Assembly: GCA_007922225.1 (NCBI GenBank)
Contig: ML679956.1
Span: forward strand, 72,676,164 to 72,740,163
Length of the DNA: 64,000 bases
Direction of reading: 5' to 3'
DNA from: Emydura subglobosa
Taxonomy: Eukaryota > Chordata > Testudines > Chelidae
Under the pieces are notes generated by a model that had not been told where the DNA came from, did no database searches, and saw nothing but the letters and a program-made list of their open reading frames with translations. The position numbers were made by a program, and so were the translations under genes. Each line of letters opens with the position of its first letter. Within the stretch, counting starts at the first letter, position 1. Shown here piece by piece: positions 23,501 through 33,899 of this stretch.

Positions 23501-24193
23501 TAGGGTTGCCAACATTGTATTTCAAAAATAAGGGACTGTTTTCTTAGCACCACCGCCCCATCCCTCCTCCTGATGTTATCATCATCATCATCAAGGATAA
23601 GATTTTGTCAGGGTTATTTTTAGTAAAAGTCACGGACTGGTCATGGGCAACAAACCAAAATTCACAGGAGAACCGTGACTGATCTGTGACTTTTCCTAAA
23701 AATAACCAAGGGAGTAGAGGGAGAAGACAGCTGGAGCCCTGCCATGGGGGGGCCCTGCCAGTCAGAACCTCACCGCCAAAGAGGGGCGCGCAGTCCCAGC
23801 TCCAGCCTCATCTCAAGCCAAAAGCACATGCGGGGGAGGGACACACATGGTCCTGGCCGAAGCCGCAGGGGGTGCACTGCTCTGGCCCCAGCTGCAGCCG
23901 CTGGCGGGGGAGCATCGCCCCAGCTCCAGCTGCTAACAGCTAAAGCCAAAGAAGTCAGGGAAATTGGGTGAAATCATGGAATCCTTGACTTCCCTGGACT
24001 CCAAGACTAAATGAAATCCTTACTCATCGTCATCATCAATAATAAAATAATAATAATAATAAGCAGCATTCACTTATATTCACCAAGGTCCTTTCTTGCT
24101 GCTTTTTGCAGCACTCAGCAATTCCCAACGTTGTCGTACAGAGATGAAAAAATAAGGGACATCCCTTGTAAAGAGGGACTGTTGGCAACCCTA
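23501..24193. mobile_element. Non-autonomous TIR element with perfect 13-bp ends and 8-bp TSD
   Basis: 693 bp beginning TAGGGTTGCCAAC (23501-23513) and ending with its exact inverse GTTGGCAACCCTA (24181-24193). The flanks GATGCTTT (23493-23500) and GATGCTTC (24194-24201) agree at 7 of 8, as expected for a hAT insertion. It carries no transposase. Inside there is a second composite segment (about 23600-24000) with gtgacttttcctaaaaataa and an opposing ttatttttagtaaaagtcac, suggesting another element nested within. Confidence 0.85.
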
Positions 24194-24270
24194 GATGCTT
24201 CAGAGGAAGGTGCAACATAACTCACAGTAATGGGATTTGGGATAATCTGACCCCATGGAAGTCTTAACCA
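24194..24270 (+). mobile_element. CR1-like 3' fragment, right part
   Basis: Continuation of the 23420-23500 fragment after the TIR element: gatgcttcagaggaaggtgc, ggataatctgaccccatgga. Confidence 0.6.
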
Positions 24271-25860
24271 CACAACCATCTTTCCCCTCCCTGTTCCTAT
24301 GAGAAAGGGGTGAGAACATTCTGGACCTGCTCCTGTGGCAATGAGTTCCACAGTTCCTCTGGCCCTGCTCTGCCCAACCATCGTCTCCCCATTCAGATAT
24401 CCTCTTCTGTTGGGCCCAAAAGTAAAGAAGGCTGGGCCAGGCAGATATTCCTCCTCATCCCACAGGGTGTTCCTGCACAGAGGATCCCCTGAGATCTGTA
24501 CATGGAGGACAGCATCTGCAGTCCGGCACAAAATAGTAAAGTTAAATTAAAAAAAAAAAGAAGAAGCATGGAGTCAAAATGGGTTGAGCCAGCAAGAGGC
24601 GGTAGATCACAAAACCCTGTGCATAAATGACATGAAAATATACCTGGCAAAGAAGTGGCATGGCAAGCTAAGCCTTCCTGTGCCAATAGGAAGCCCGGCA
24701 AGTTGAGCAGCCAATAGCAGTTGTGCAGGATTTAGCTAAACTTGCAGATATGTGGGAAAAGAGGATAGAAACACAGGGGAAATACCGTCTCAGGATGACA
24801 ATGGATGTGTCAAAAGGAGGCGAGAGAAGAAAAGGGAGATCAGGGGCTCGTAGCTGAAATGCCCTCTCAGCTACAACTGCAGCATCACTAGCTCGACGCT
24901 ATGATTTGCTGATGCATAATTAATCCACGGAGCCTAACATAAGGATTAAGAGGGAAGCTGCTTCCGTTACGTCACGGTGGAATCTCCTGTTCCAAGCGTT
25001 AATGTCGTGGATGTTCTCTCCACTCCTGTTACCAGCCGGGATATGTATCCACAGGCCAGTGTCTGGAATAGGAGCTGTAAGACCTTGTCACTGACATGGA
25101 AAGGAACTGAAGCACAATTTTAAAACCACAGAAGCCTGAAATGTGATTACATCTCACCTTCCCCTTCACTAGGGGCAACCCAGTGATCTAAGTGACTGCT
25201 TTCTTCTGTCTAAATCTGCTCTTATATCCATGTGCTTTACTGATCCTTCTCAACCAAGGAAAATTAAGTCAAAGGTTTAGATGGACTCTTCTCCCTTGAT
25301 GTTTTCTGGCTCCTAAGATCAGGAGGAATCAGAAAGGAGGTGTGTGTTTCACAGATTTCACGAGATGTTTCAGGAGGTTTCAGCAGAACAGACTATTGAG
25401 GCGCTAGAGAAAAAGCTTATTGTCACAACAGACGATGTGCGCGGACCAGACCAGGTGATCCAGTCGTCCTTCTGGCCTCAGAACCTGATCAGGTCGGTAT
25501 CTCAGAGACAAGTGACATTGCAGAAGCACTTCAGAACAGTCCACGGTGGTCAGCGGAATGGTGGGAGGGACAGGAGCCCCCCAAGAAATCGCTCCCATGG
25601 CAGGCATCCACCACCCGGCGGAGACACCACCGCAGGAGCTGCTGGGCCCAGCACCTTCCCTGCCACCTCCGTACCCTGCTCAGCACTGGCCTTCCCACCC
25701 GGCCTTCCCAGGTGTAGTCACTCCCCATCCATGAGAGGGGACACGAGCTGCAGGAAATGGTGCGAAGCTGGGTAGGTCCCAGGTGCACAGCCTAGTTTGC
25801 CCACTAAGATTTGGCCCGGCAGCCCCTCCGTTGTGCCGGGGAGGGGGAGGCATGCAAATT
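24271..25860. other. CRHR2 intron, no recognised gene
   Basis: The plus-strand frame at 25344-25775 (143 codons, GC-rich, proline-rich 3' half) resembles no protein I know. Its left part has LEKKLIVTTDDV and QKHFRTVHGGQRN. It may be part of an unnamed interspersed repeat that continues to 25980. I do not call it a gene. Confidence 0.4.
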
Positions 25861-25960
25861 GAGTGAGTGGCATCACAACCTGGTGCATAGAGGCACGGGG
25901 CCGCTCTGGAGCAGCACAGCCCTGACGCCCTCCTTAACAAGGTTGTGACACCACTCACTC
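25861..25960. repeat. Hairpin-forming inverted repeat
   Basis: The left arm gagtgagtggcatcacaacc (25861-25880) and right arm ggttgtgacaccactcactc (25941-25960) pair at 18 of 20 positions around a 60-bp loop. It probably belongs to a GC-rich small transposon spanning about 25790-25990. Confidence 0.75.
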
Positions 25961-25989
25961 AGTTTTGGCCTTGTTGTCCCCCCGGTCAT

Positions 25990-27150
25990 GACAGAGAGCT
26001 GGCCTGGCGAAACCTGAGCAGGAAAGCGGTGACTCCTCAGCAGAGCCAATTGTACACACCATATATTGAGAGCACTCAGCTGCAAGCACCAGTAGGGCTG
26101 GGAAGAGAACCCAGGACCAAAAGCACAAGCTTCTACAACTTGTGTTATTGGAAGAACCCTGTTAGCGGGTGGCAGTGCTCGTCTTACCCTATAGGAGCAA
26201 GAGCCACTTGAGAGACGCAGACCAGCAGCAAGTCACTAACACTTGGATCCAGGAGGAAGTTGGGGAGGAATTACAACTCAGAGATGCCTTGCTAGCTACG
26301 CTGCCTGCTGGGGCTACTTGTGGCGTGGGGCAGTTTATGCCTCCACTCTTGCTCAGAGCTGTGCCGAAAGGCACAATCCAGCCCTTGGCTACTCCAGGAA
26401 ACACAAATATTTGGCAGGGCACTCAAGAATCGCAGGCGAGCACGGTTAGGTAGCATACAAATGGATAACGCAGGGCCCTCAAGCGGTGACTACAAACAAG
26501 TCAGAGAGATGGCAGTTCCAGGCAATGTTATGCTGAGAAGAAATCTTAAGAGAAGGGAGGAAAAAAGTTCCCTAACGTTAGCCACCAAGTGCGCCTGGCT
26601 AGCAGAGAGCGACACCCCCCTCACTGCAGCACAGAGACACCGGCATCTCTTTTAGAACTATTATTTAAGCATCACTTATGTCTCATGGGCATCAATGGCC
26701 TTGATTATGGAGCAACATGCAGAGTGCACTAGGGGAGGGTATCCTGGGATCGCTTTCTAGTGATGAAGACCTGAGTGGTGTCCTCTCTAGTAGCAGAAGG
26801 GTCTCCTTGTGTTTACTGGAACTTGGGGTGAAATTCACCCTTTTGTAAATGGCTAGCACTATGCTTATTTGGGACTTAGGGGATTTATAGACCTTGTGTT
26901 GGACCTCTGCACATGCAAAAATTTCTGACGTAGCGATCAAGTTAATAAGACTAAGTCTGTCTTGCTAAGGTTCTGGCTTATGTGCTAATGAAGCTCTAGT
27001 GATAATGGGCCCAATTCTTCTCTTCCTTACACAGATTAATACAATTATGCAGAGAAAAGGATCACGTTAATCAGCCAAAGGCCTGGAAAATCAGAGATTT
27101 TCCCCCTCATATGACTTGGAGAAAAGTGGTGGGCTCGAATCTTGGGGCAT
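25990..27150. other. CRHR2 intron, no recognised feature
   Basis: No exon, RNA gene or named repeat recognised. Open frames are short. Confidence 0.45.
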
Positions 27151-27154
27151 CATT

Positions 27155-27265
27155 CTGATAATTTATATTTCAGTAGTGCCAAAAGACCCCAATGAGGGGG
27201 AGCAGCCCTTGATGCTTGGAGCTGTACGAACACACAGGAACGTGTGGTCCCTGCCCCCAAAAAGG
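27155..27265 (-). repeat. L2-type tail, antisense
   Basis: ttatatttcagtagtgccaa, gctgtacgaacacacaggaa and cgtgtggtccctgcccccaa are the inverse of the common L2-type 3' end (as at 13140-13235). Confidence 0.6.
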
Positions 27266-27426
27266 TCCCCAATCCTGCAACTGGATCTGAGCAGGCAGAC
27301 CCATGTGTCTACGCAGAAATCAGCTGATGTCAATGTGTCTACATGCACGAACGGGAACTAAATAGACAAGACAGGGAAGAGAAGGATACTACATACAGGC
27401 AAAGTATAGTGAAAGCAGGCATATAT

Positions 27427-27600
27427 AGGAACTGATGGACAGGATCCTACCCAAGGTCCATCTAGCCCAGTATCCTGTCTCACAGTGGCCAGGGCCTGAT
27501 TTTTCAAAAGAAAGGTCAAAGAAACCCTAGAGTAGGCAGATGTGGGATACTCTGTCCCCCCATGTTGGGGCTCTGCGTGGTCTAGAGATTGACTTAAGCA
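27427..27600 (+). mobile_element. CR1-like 3' fragment
   Basis: aaggtccatctagcccagta, tcctgtctcacagtggccag and aggcagatgtgggatactct belong to the same CR1-subfamily 3' region as 23420-24270. Confidence 0.6.
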
Positions 27601-27623
27601 TTGAAGCAGGAGATGTACCTCAG

Positions 27624-27842
27624 GGAATGTCTGTACAGCAAGAGCTGTGCACCAGCTAACCTAGCTAGCTTGTACCCAGCGAGAGCAGGTGACAATAGCA
27701 GTGATGACAGAGCAAAGCGGGTGACACAAGGCCAGCACGGAGCATGAGTCGTATTCAGCTCACTAGTTTGCGCTGATGCTCACGTGGCCTATTGTTACCC
27801 ACTTTCGCTGGACTCAAGCTAGCTCGAATATACACACACCCG
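27624..27842. mobile_element. MITE (tgtctgtaca type)
   Basis: Starts near gggaatgtctgtacagcaag and ends near cgaatatacacacacccgta. Internal inverse words acctagctagcttgtaccca and gactcaagctagctcgaata support an inverted-repeat element. Non-coding. Confidence 0.5.
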
Positions 27843-27844
27843 TA

Positions 27845-30190
27845 AAGGCAAAATGATTGAAGTGAAGGCAGGCTCGTGTCTAATGCTAGTCCCAGTAATT
27901 ATATATTATTTCCCTCTTTGTTAAAATATTAATGACTGTTTTTATTCCATTAAAAATTTCCTGCTTATTTTTTGTGCTCCCACCCAGCTCCTGTCTTTTC
28001 AATCTGTACAATACATATTATATTCTGGATGCTTTGACTAGAATCCCGTTTTCAGGGCCCGCAAAACTCTGGCTGCAAATAAATGCAAGCATAACGCACC
28101 CACAATTATTCCAGTCCACCTTCAAGGCAGGTAGGTGGCAGAATATCTGACTGGGTGGTGCAAAGCCAGTCAGGCACTTAAGACATCGGATTGATCTACA
28201 TTTTATGGGCAAAAAGTGAAGCCGGGGTTGACAAACCCGCTGTTTTTTGGCACACCCTATGGGGTGGGCATGAATGGGGGCAAAATGACAATGTTACTTC
28301 TGTACAGGTGGGGAGGGGGGCTTATGCTGCAGCTGTTGAAGTCACTGGCAAAGCTCCCATTAAGTTCAGTGGCTCAGCAGATCCCTTAAAAGGATTTATA
28401 TAATAATATTCGTATCACAAAAGTCCCCTTTTAATTCATTCCCTGTTCCTTCCATCACTGCACCCATACATTTGTGGGTTTAATATGGAGCCCACAAAGC
28501 TCTTGTTTTCAAATGAGTCCGATTCAGTGAGCAGACACACAATTAAAATTAGCAATCATACTAATGTGCCAGTGATGTAGAAAGCTAGTTGAATTAGTAG
28601 AATCATCTGCATGGAATTAATTGAAAACTATGACTTTACTGAAGGCGCCCGGTGGCCTCCTTTTAATTCATGTACCATTCCATTAATAATGATGTCCAAT
28701 TAAAGCATCTGTTGAAATGCCTGCCATGAAAAATTTGGCAGGAGAAACCGAACAGAGCTTTGCTGGACTTTCTCGTTCACTGACTGTTACGAGCTGCTGG
28801 TGGGAGTCTTAGACAATATTTAAAAAGCCACTTTGCAGATGGTACTCTGGTCTCTTTTGCTTTTTCTAGGATATGCAAAGCTAATGGGCAAACCATAAAT
28901 GGCTCAGATTGGAAGGCTGCCTTTAATCTATTCCTTTCCCAGGCTCAGCACCTGCTTTGGTCCGCTACTTTCTTTAGCCTACGTCCAGGCATCCTAGAGA
29001 ACACTGTGGCTTCCCCAGGCTACATACGTTCTGATCAGTCTGTTTATTCTGGTACTCCTAATGGCTCACAGATGGGGAAAACATCTGAGTGGTTTGACAG
29101 GAAAATAGTCACCGTGGTGGCAGTTGTGTAGGAGAACAGAAATATTCCCAAATATAAGATTAGGGGAGACAAGGGGGAAGCACTGCGGACGCTCAATCTG
29201 GACTGTTTATCTATTCCAGAAGAATAATGGTCCAGTTACTGAGGTTAATTTGCAGGAGGAAGGGAGAGGGAGCCAGTTAAATCAAGGGTTAATATGTAAA
29301 TAGAGCCTAATAATAAACAAGGCTCAGGTTTAGTCCTGACGGACTCACAGGCCAGGGTTTAACATACTTCCTATGTACAGTATTTTAAACCACTCCTCGT
29401 GAACAATCAGACCACGGCAGGCAGCTGAGCTGTACCGCCTCTTCAGACGCTTCTTGCTTCTGCATTCCAGCTGACCCTTAATGCCCACAGGCAGCGCTCG
29501 TGCTCTGGTTTGCAGTTCTCACGCTAAGACAGAAACGCTATGAGTACCAGTTTGGAAAGGTCAGTGTAAACAATGCAACACAAAGGACAACTGTAACCCT
29601 GGATGGCTGTAAGTGCTCATTATTAGCAATAGTATGGAGCATTGTAGGGCTGGGGAGCACTGCACATAGCAGTACCACCCAGAGCAAGGGATGACATGTG
29701 AAATGGGTCCACCCCAGGAGTAGCCCGAGGAGGCAGCTAGTTTCTTCCTTGCCTTCTCCTTGCCCTGGAGGGTAAGGGGGGAGCATGTGTATATAGGAGA
29801 AGAGTAATATACCATCATTAAATTATGCCATCCCCTGCACTAGTTCAGCTATGGTGTCTGGAATATTGGGAAGGGGAAAGGGGGCAACTGTTCACTCATT
29901 TTCCCATCCCGGTTGGCCACCTGCTCCAGCACTAAGGCTGTTGGAAGCAGGAGCACAATGCGTCAAGAAGCAAGGTGCTGATGCCTGGAAACGGGTAAAG
30001 AAGTACTTACTTTCTGGAGAAGTGTGAGCCTCACTCACAATCCAGCATACAACAAATCAAGACGCGGTCCCTGTTTTAGTGATCTGATCATCTGAAGTGA
30101 TCACGACAAGGACACTGGAGGAGAAAGGCGAAGAAGGAGGAATACACAGGAGAAGACTATAGAGTTGCCAGTAGGCTAGTGCAACATTTG
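27845..30190. other. CRHR2 intron, no gene
   Basis: Apart from the TAAT-rich block at 28420-28760, no exon or named repeat was recognised. It is one of the longest repeat-poor stretches of the window. Confidence 0.5.
28420..28760. promoter_or_regulatory. Candidate conserved non-coding element, TAAT-rich
   Basis: A repeat-free, A/T-rich stretch with many homeodomain-type TAAT/ATTA cores (for example ggaattaattgaaaac, ccattaataatg, ccaattaaagc) and a repeated 12-mer ccttttaattca at 28427 and 28659. The composition resembles vertebrate deep-intron enhancers. This is an inference from composition only. Confidence 0.3.
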
Positions 30191-30194
30191 TTTG

Positions 30195-30425
30195 AGGATT
30201 GGGAAGGCAGTGTTGCATAATGGATCAGTCCCAAAGTAGGCTGACAGGGACCTGGGTTCTATGCCTGGCTCTGCTGTTGGATGAGTGTGTGGAAGACACA
30301 TCATCCCTTCAGTTTCCCCATTCATACAATGGGGATAATGATCCCTATCATGCTTTGAGATGTACTGAGGAAAAGCGCTACGTAAGAGCTTGGTATTATG
30401 CTGTTCGTTCTTTCATTCTGCTTTA
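30195..30425 (+). repeat. MIR SINE
   Basis: cagggacctgggttctatgc, ctggctctgctgttggatga, tcagtttccccattcataca and atggggataatgatccctat, then agcgctacgtaagagcttgg, are in MIR order. Confidence 0.75.
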
Positions 30426-30429
30426 GTTT

Positions 30430-31110
30430 TGTTTGGTTATTTAATCATGAGTTTAAGTCTTACCCTTTCAAGATTGTTACCTTTATTGGGAGATCCCTCC
30501 CCCCCGCCCTGTATATTTGTGAGAAAAGAATTAGCGTTTTGGATTTTAGCAAATGCAGGAAACAGAACAAGAAAATTAACTTACAAAATAGCTGGAATGC
30601 TCAGTAAAGTATAAAATGAATCTGAAGAAAGGGAGGGAAGAAAGCACAGAATTTTAGAAAGGGAAGGATCCAGGGATTTGAAAAAAATATATAGGCTCCA
30701 GTCCTCAGTACATGATGGGAAATGTCTTCATGTGCAATTGCTCCATGGTATAGTATCTTGGAGTTTACGAAATTCTCACATAAAGCTGGCTCACTTCATG
30801 GTCTGATCCACTGATCAGTTTCTGGTGTTTCTGATTCCCAGTGTCTCAAAGTGTGGCTCTGGGATGATCAGGCTTGCACTTATTCAGATGAACCCTTTCA
30901 TTTTTTCTTTTCTTTTCCAGGCCTAAGGTAGGGAGGCCTTCACTAGCAGGAGAAGTGGAGGAAAGAAGGAACAGGAGCAGCTGGCTGGGGGAAAGGAGGT
31001 AGAGAACTGGCACACTGAAGCGTGTGCGGAGGAATGGGTCGGGTGCTAAGAAGGGACACAAGGAGACTCAGGAGAGCTGGGGGTTCACCAAGCCAGTCAG
31101 TGTATGCAGT
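30430..31110. other. CRHR2 intron, no recognised feature
   Basis: No exon or named repeat seen. Confidence 0.45.
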
Positions 31111-31114
31111 AGGA

Positions 31115-31672
31115 CAGTGGTTCCCAACTTGTGGCCTGGGCTTTCAAAGTGGCCCGTGGCTCCCCTCCCGCTGGCTGCAGAAGGGAGTCGCTGACCAAGG
31201 ACCCAGGCAGAGTGCGTTTCCGCGGGGCTAAAAGACTGGTCCAGGCTCCTTGTGCAGCCGAAGAGACGGGAGATCAGTGCTTCTCTTCCGCTGGCTGTAG
31301 CAGGGAGCATGGCAAAGTGCTCTGCCTGGGTCCCAAAGTGCTGGGGTCCCTGCTGGAGNNNNNNNNNNGCAAAGTGCTCTGCCTGGGTCCCAAAGTGCTG
31401 GGGTCCCTGCTGGAGCCAGAGGGAGGGGAGCACTGATCTCCTGTCCCCCTGGCTGTGACTTGGGGCCCTGGTGGAGCGCATGGGGCTGCAGGATGCATGT
31501 GATTACCCTGCTGCAGCCAAGGGGATGGGAGATCAGCAAAGAGGCAGCCTCCTCGCTGAACTCCTTCCATCTGGCTGCAGGTGGGGTGGGGCTGCTGGTG
31601 GAGACTGGTGGCCCTTCAGGGTTGTAAAAATGATATCTGTGGTCCTCAAGCCAAAAAGGTTGGAAAGCACTG
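31115..31672. mobile_element. Non-autonomous hAT element spanning an assembly gap
   Basis: Left end cagtggttcccaacttgtgg; right end ccaaaaaggttggaaagcac closing at cactg (31672), an inverse of the left end. The flanks CAGTAGGA (31107-31114) and CAATCGGA (31673-31680) agree at 6 of 8. The interior is GC-rich with repeated words such as gctggctgcag. It contains the N gap at 31359-31368, so its true length is unknown. Confidence 0.7.
31359..31368. other. Assembly gap (10 N) flanked by a 46-bp direct duplication
   Basis: The 46 bases before the gap (31313-31358, starting gcaaagtgctctgcctgggt) recur identically after it (31369-31414). This looks like unmerged overlapping contig ends. Confidence 0.9.
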
Positions 31673-31674
31673 CA

Positions 31675-32255
31675 ATCGGAAGAAGGTGTGCGCCAACAGC
31701 CAGGAGGACAATGAAGGATGGTGAATAATGAAGAAGTCAGCAGGCCAGAGAGCTGGGGATGGCTATACATTGGGGGTTTTCTCTCTCTGGAAACTAAAGA
31801 GTTAAATTGCCATTAAATTATCCCCAGAGTTCAGGCACATTGTGCAATAGTCCAACAGAGGAATACGGCTCCAGTAGCAATTCCCAAACAGATGGCTTTT
31901 TATGATGTGAAATTCTAAAAATAACCAAGCCACATTTACAGTCTCCATCTGAGCAACCAGAGTGGGAACCTAGTTCCTGCCTCAACAAAGCACGTTAGCA
32001 TGTGCCTGAGTGGTTTGCTGAGAAAGACTCAAGCAGCTGCTTATGTGCATTGCTGAACCAGGGTTGTAATCTATTCAAAGCAAAGCAACACTATTGACAT
32101 GGAGACCAGCAGAGTCTATGTAACTACAAATAACCCAGCCCACACCCCTGGCCTCGGATTTTATGGTCACGAAGCATGTAAGGAGTTTTAACATTGCTGG
32201 GTCAGATAAACAGCATTAATGGATGTACCCCAACAGATTTACCTAAACACAAACT
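31675..32255. other. CRHR2 intron, no named feature
   Basis: Around 31985-32070, tgcttatgtgcattgctgaa belongs to the palindromic caatggg-type repeat family. Otherwise nothing was recognised. Confidence 0.45.
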
Positions 32256-32257
32256 CA

Positions 32258-32366
32258 GAGAATCATAGAAGATGAGGATTGGAAGGGACCTCAGGAGGTC
32301 ATCTAATCCAACCCCCTTGCTCGAAGCAAGACTAACCCCAACTACATCATCCCAGCCAGGGCTTTG
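32258..32366 (-). mobile_element. CR1 LINE, antisense, 3' end (part 1 of 3)
   Basis: agagaatcatagaagatgag, ttggaagggacctcaggagg and tcatcccagccagggctttg form the inverse of the CR1 3' terminus. The copy is cut at 32366 and resumes at 32760. Confidence 0.9.
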
Positions 32367-32756
32367 GCAACAGAGCCCTGTGGGGATACAAATATGTGGA
32401 TCTGCATCAGATCTGCATCCACTGGAATAAACTTTTACCGACCACAATCTGCCCTCCCTCTTTGAGATTGAACCATGAGCACCGGCACATCAGCTGTTTT
32501 GGAGACAGCCGCCTCCCATCAGCTGTTGAGCCCCTGCCATCCCAAACAGCTGATGAGCCCCGCCCACCTAACAGCTGATGAACTGTTAAGCCCTGTCAGC
32601 AGCCTAAACAGCTGATCAGTTATTCCACCTGCACCCCTGGCTGGCAGCTGCTCCAGCCCTACCCCAGAAGTCACAGAAGTCCTGACCTCCGTGACCGTCC
32701 CATCAGGGATCCGCAAGAAATGGTCCACGGATATAAAGTGGATTGCAGGGCTCTAT
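32367..32756. mobile_element. Small TIR element nested in CR1
   Basis: About 390 bp between two contiguous CR1 parts. The ends gcaacagagccctg and the inverse of cagggctctat share agagccctg. It contains four variants of cagctgatgagc (about 32518-32615) and the local inverted words ggatctgcatcagatctgca. No coding capacity. Confidence 0.7.
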
Positions 32757-32759
32757 TTG

Positions 32760-33170
32760 TCAAGCCGGGCCTTAAAAACCTCTAAGAATGGAGATTCCAC
32801 CACCTCCCTCGGTAACCCATTGCAGTGCTTCACCACCCTCCTAGTGAAAACTTTTTTTCTAATATCCAACCTAGACCTCCCCCACTGCAACTTGAGACCG
32901 TTGCTCCTTGTTCTGTCATCTGCCACCACCGAGAACAGCCTAGCTCCATCCTCCCTGGAACCCCCCTTCAGGTAGCTCAAGGCTGCTATCAAATCCCCCC
33001 TCATTCTTCTTTTTGCAGACTAAAGAAGCCTAGTTCCCTCAGCCTCTCCTCATAAATCATGTGCTCCAGCCCCCTAATCATTTTTGTTGTCCTCCAATTG
33101 ACTCTCCTCAAATTGTCCACATCCTTTCTGTAGTGGGGGGCCCAAAACTGGACACCGTTCTCCAGATGTG
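32760..33170 (-). mobile_element. CR1 LINE, antisense (part 2 of 3)
   Basis: On the minus strand this encodes the CR1 ORF2 C-terminus: frame 33001-33210 with VQFWAPHYRKDVDNLRRV and frame 32753-33004 with [20 protein letters not shown] and [10 protein letters not shown]. It is less decayed than the copy at 4480. The copy is cut at 33170 by an LTR and resumes at 33865. Confidence 0.92.
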
Positions 33171-33859
33171 TGTGGGCGCGGGCACAAAGGATGTCAGCAC
33201 TGGGCCACATTCCTGGGGGGCTGGGAATTGGGCCCAGACTTTGGGCACGAATTGTTCTCCACGGGACCTCTGGCTTGGGCTAAAAAGGCCATGTACTACA
33301 CAAGCAATAGTCATGCGCTGCTCTCACAGCAGCTTCCTGGCTTGGAGTTAGGGAGGGGTACCATGGTAATGGGGTTATACTGCCCCCCTTCTATTCCTCC
33401 CCTCACCATCTGGAGAAAGAAGGTGATAAGAAGTGCTGTCTCAGACAGCATGCCTGCTAGAGAAAGCTTGGGATAGCTTCCCCCTTGTTCTTCCCTTGCA
33501 GTTGGTTCGTTAAGAAGATTTATGGTCATTCCTGCTGCCAAGATAGCCAAATTCATGGCGAAACCTGCGTGGCATGTGCATTTTAAGTGGTAAATAACAA
33601 ACGGGCAGGTATAATTATATGCCTCCCATAGGCATTATTATTCATTTTACAACCATTTATATCACCAAATAGGGGTTTTATGGGGCGCTGTAGACGTGTG
33701 TGTATTTACATATTATTTTAAATACAAAGTTGTAGTTAACTCGGGGCTCACTTTGTTGGTCGCGTGGCAAAGGGGAACGAGTGGTTTAGAGGCTGTAACC
33801 AAATAAATGCTCCTTACCACTCCACCCCGCTCAGTCTTTCTTCAATCGACCCTGCAACA
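33171..33859 (+). mobile_element. Solo LTR nested in CR1
   Basis: 689 bp with termini TGTGGGCG and CTGCAACA, inserted between CR1 words that are adjacent in other copies (ccagatgtg and gcctcaccag). The flanking pentamers ATGTG (33166-33170) and CTGTG (33860-33864) look like a target duplication with one change. A TATA-like tataattatat lies at about 33610 and AATAAA at 33802-33807. No internal retroviral sequence is present, so this is a recombined single LTR of an old endogenous retrovirus or related element. Confidence 0.75.
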
Positions 33860-33898
33860 CTGTGGCCTCACCAGTACCGAACAGAGGGGGATAATGCA
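33860..33898 (-). mobile_element. CR1 LINE, antisense, 5'-most remnant (part 3 of 3)
   Basis: gcctcaccagtaccgaacag, agggggataatgca continues the CR1 frame interrupted by the LTR, then similarity stops (5' truncation). Confidence 0.8.
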
Positions 33899-33899
33899 T

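Noticed and set aside
25344..25775. 143-codon plus-strand frame as a possible host exon
   Set aside because: No recognised homology, proline/serine-rich low-complexity second half, and next to an inverted-repeat element; no splice-site support.
31068..31770. Long overlapping open frames on both strands around the N gap
   Set aside because: They read through the 10-N gap and a 46-bp artefactual duplication inside a hAT-type repeat; no protein similarity.
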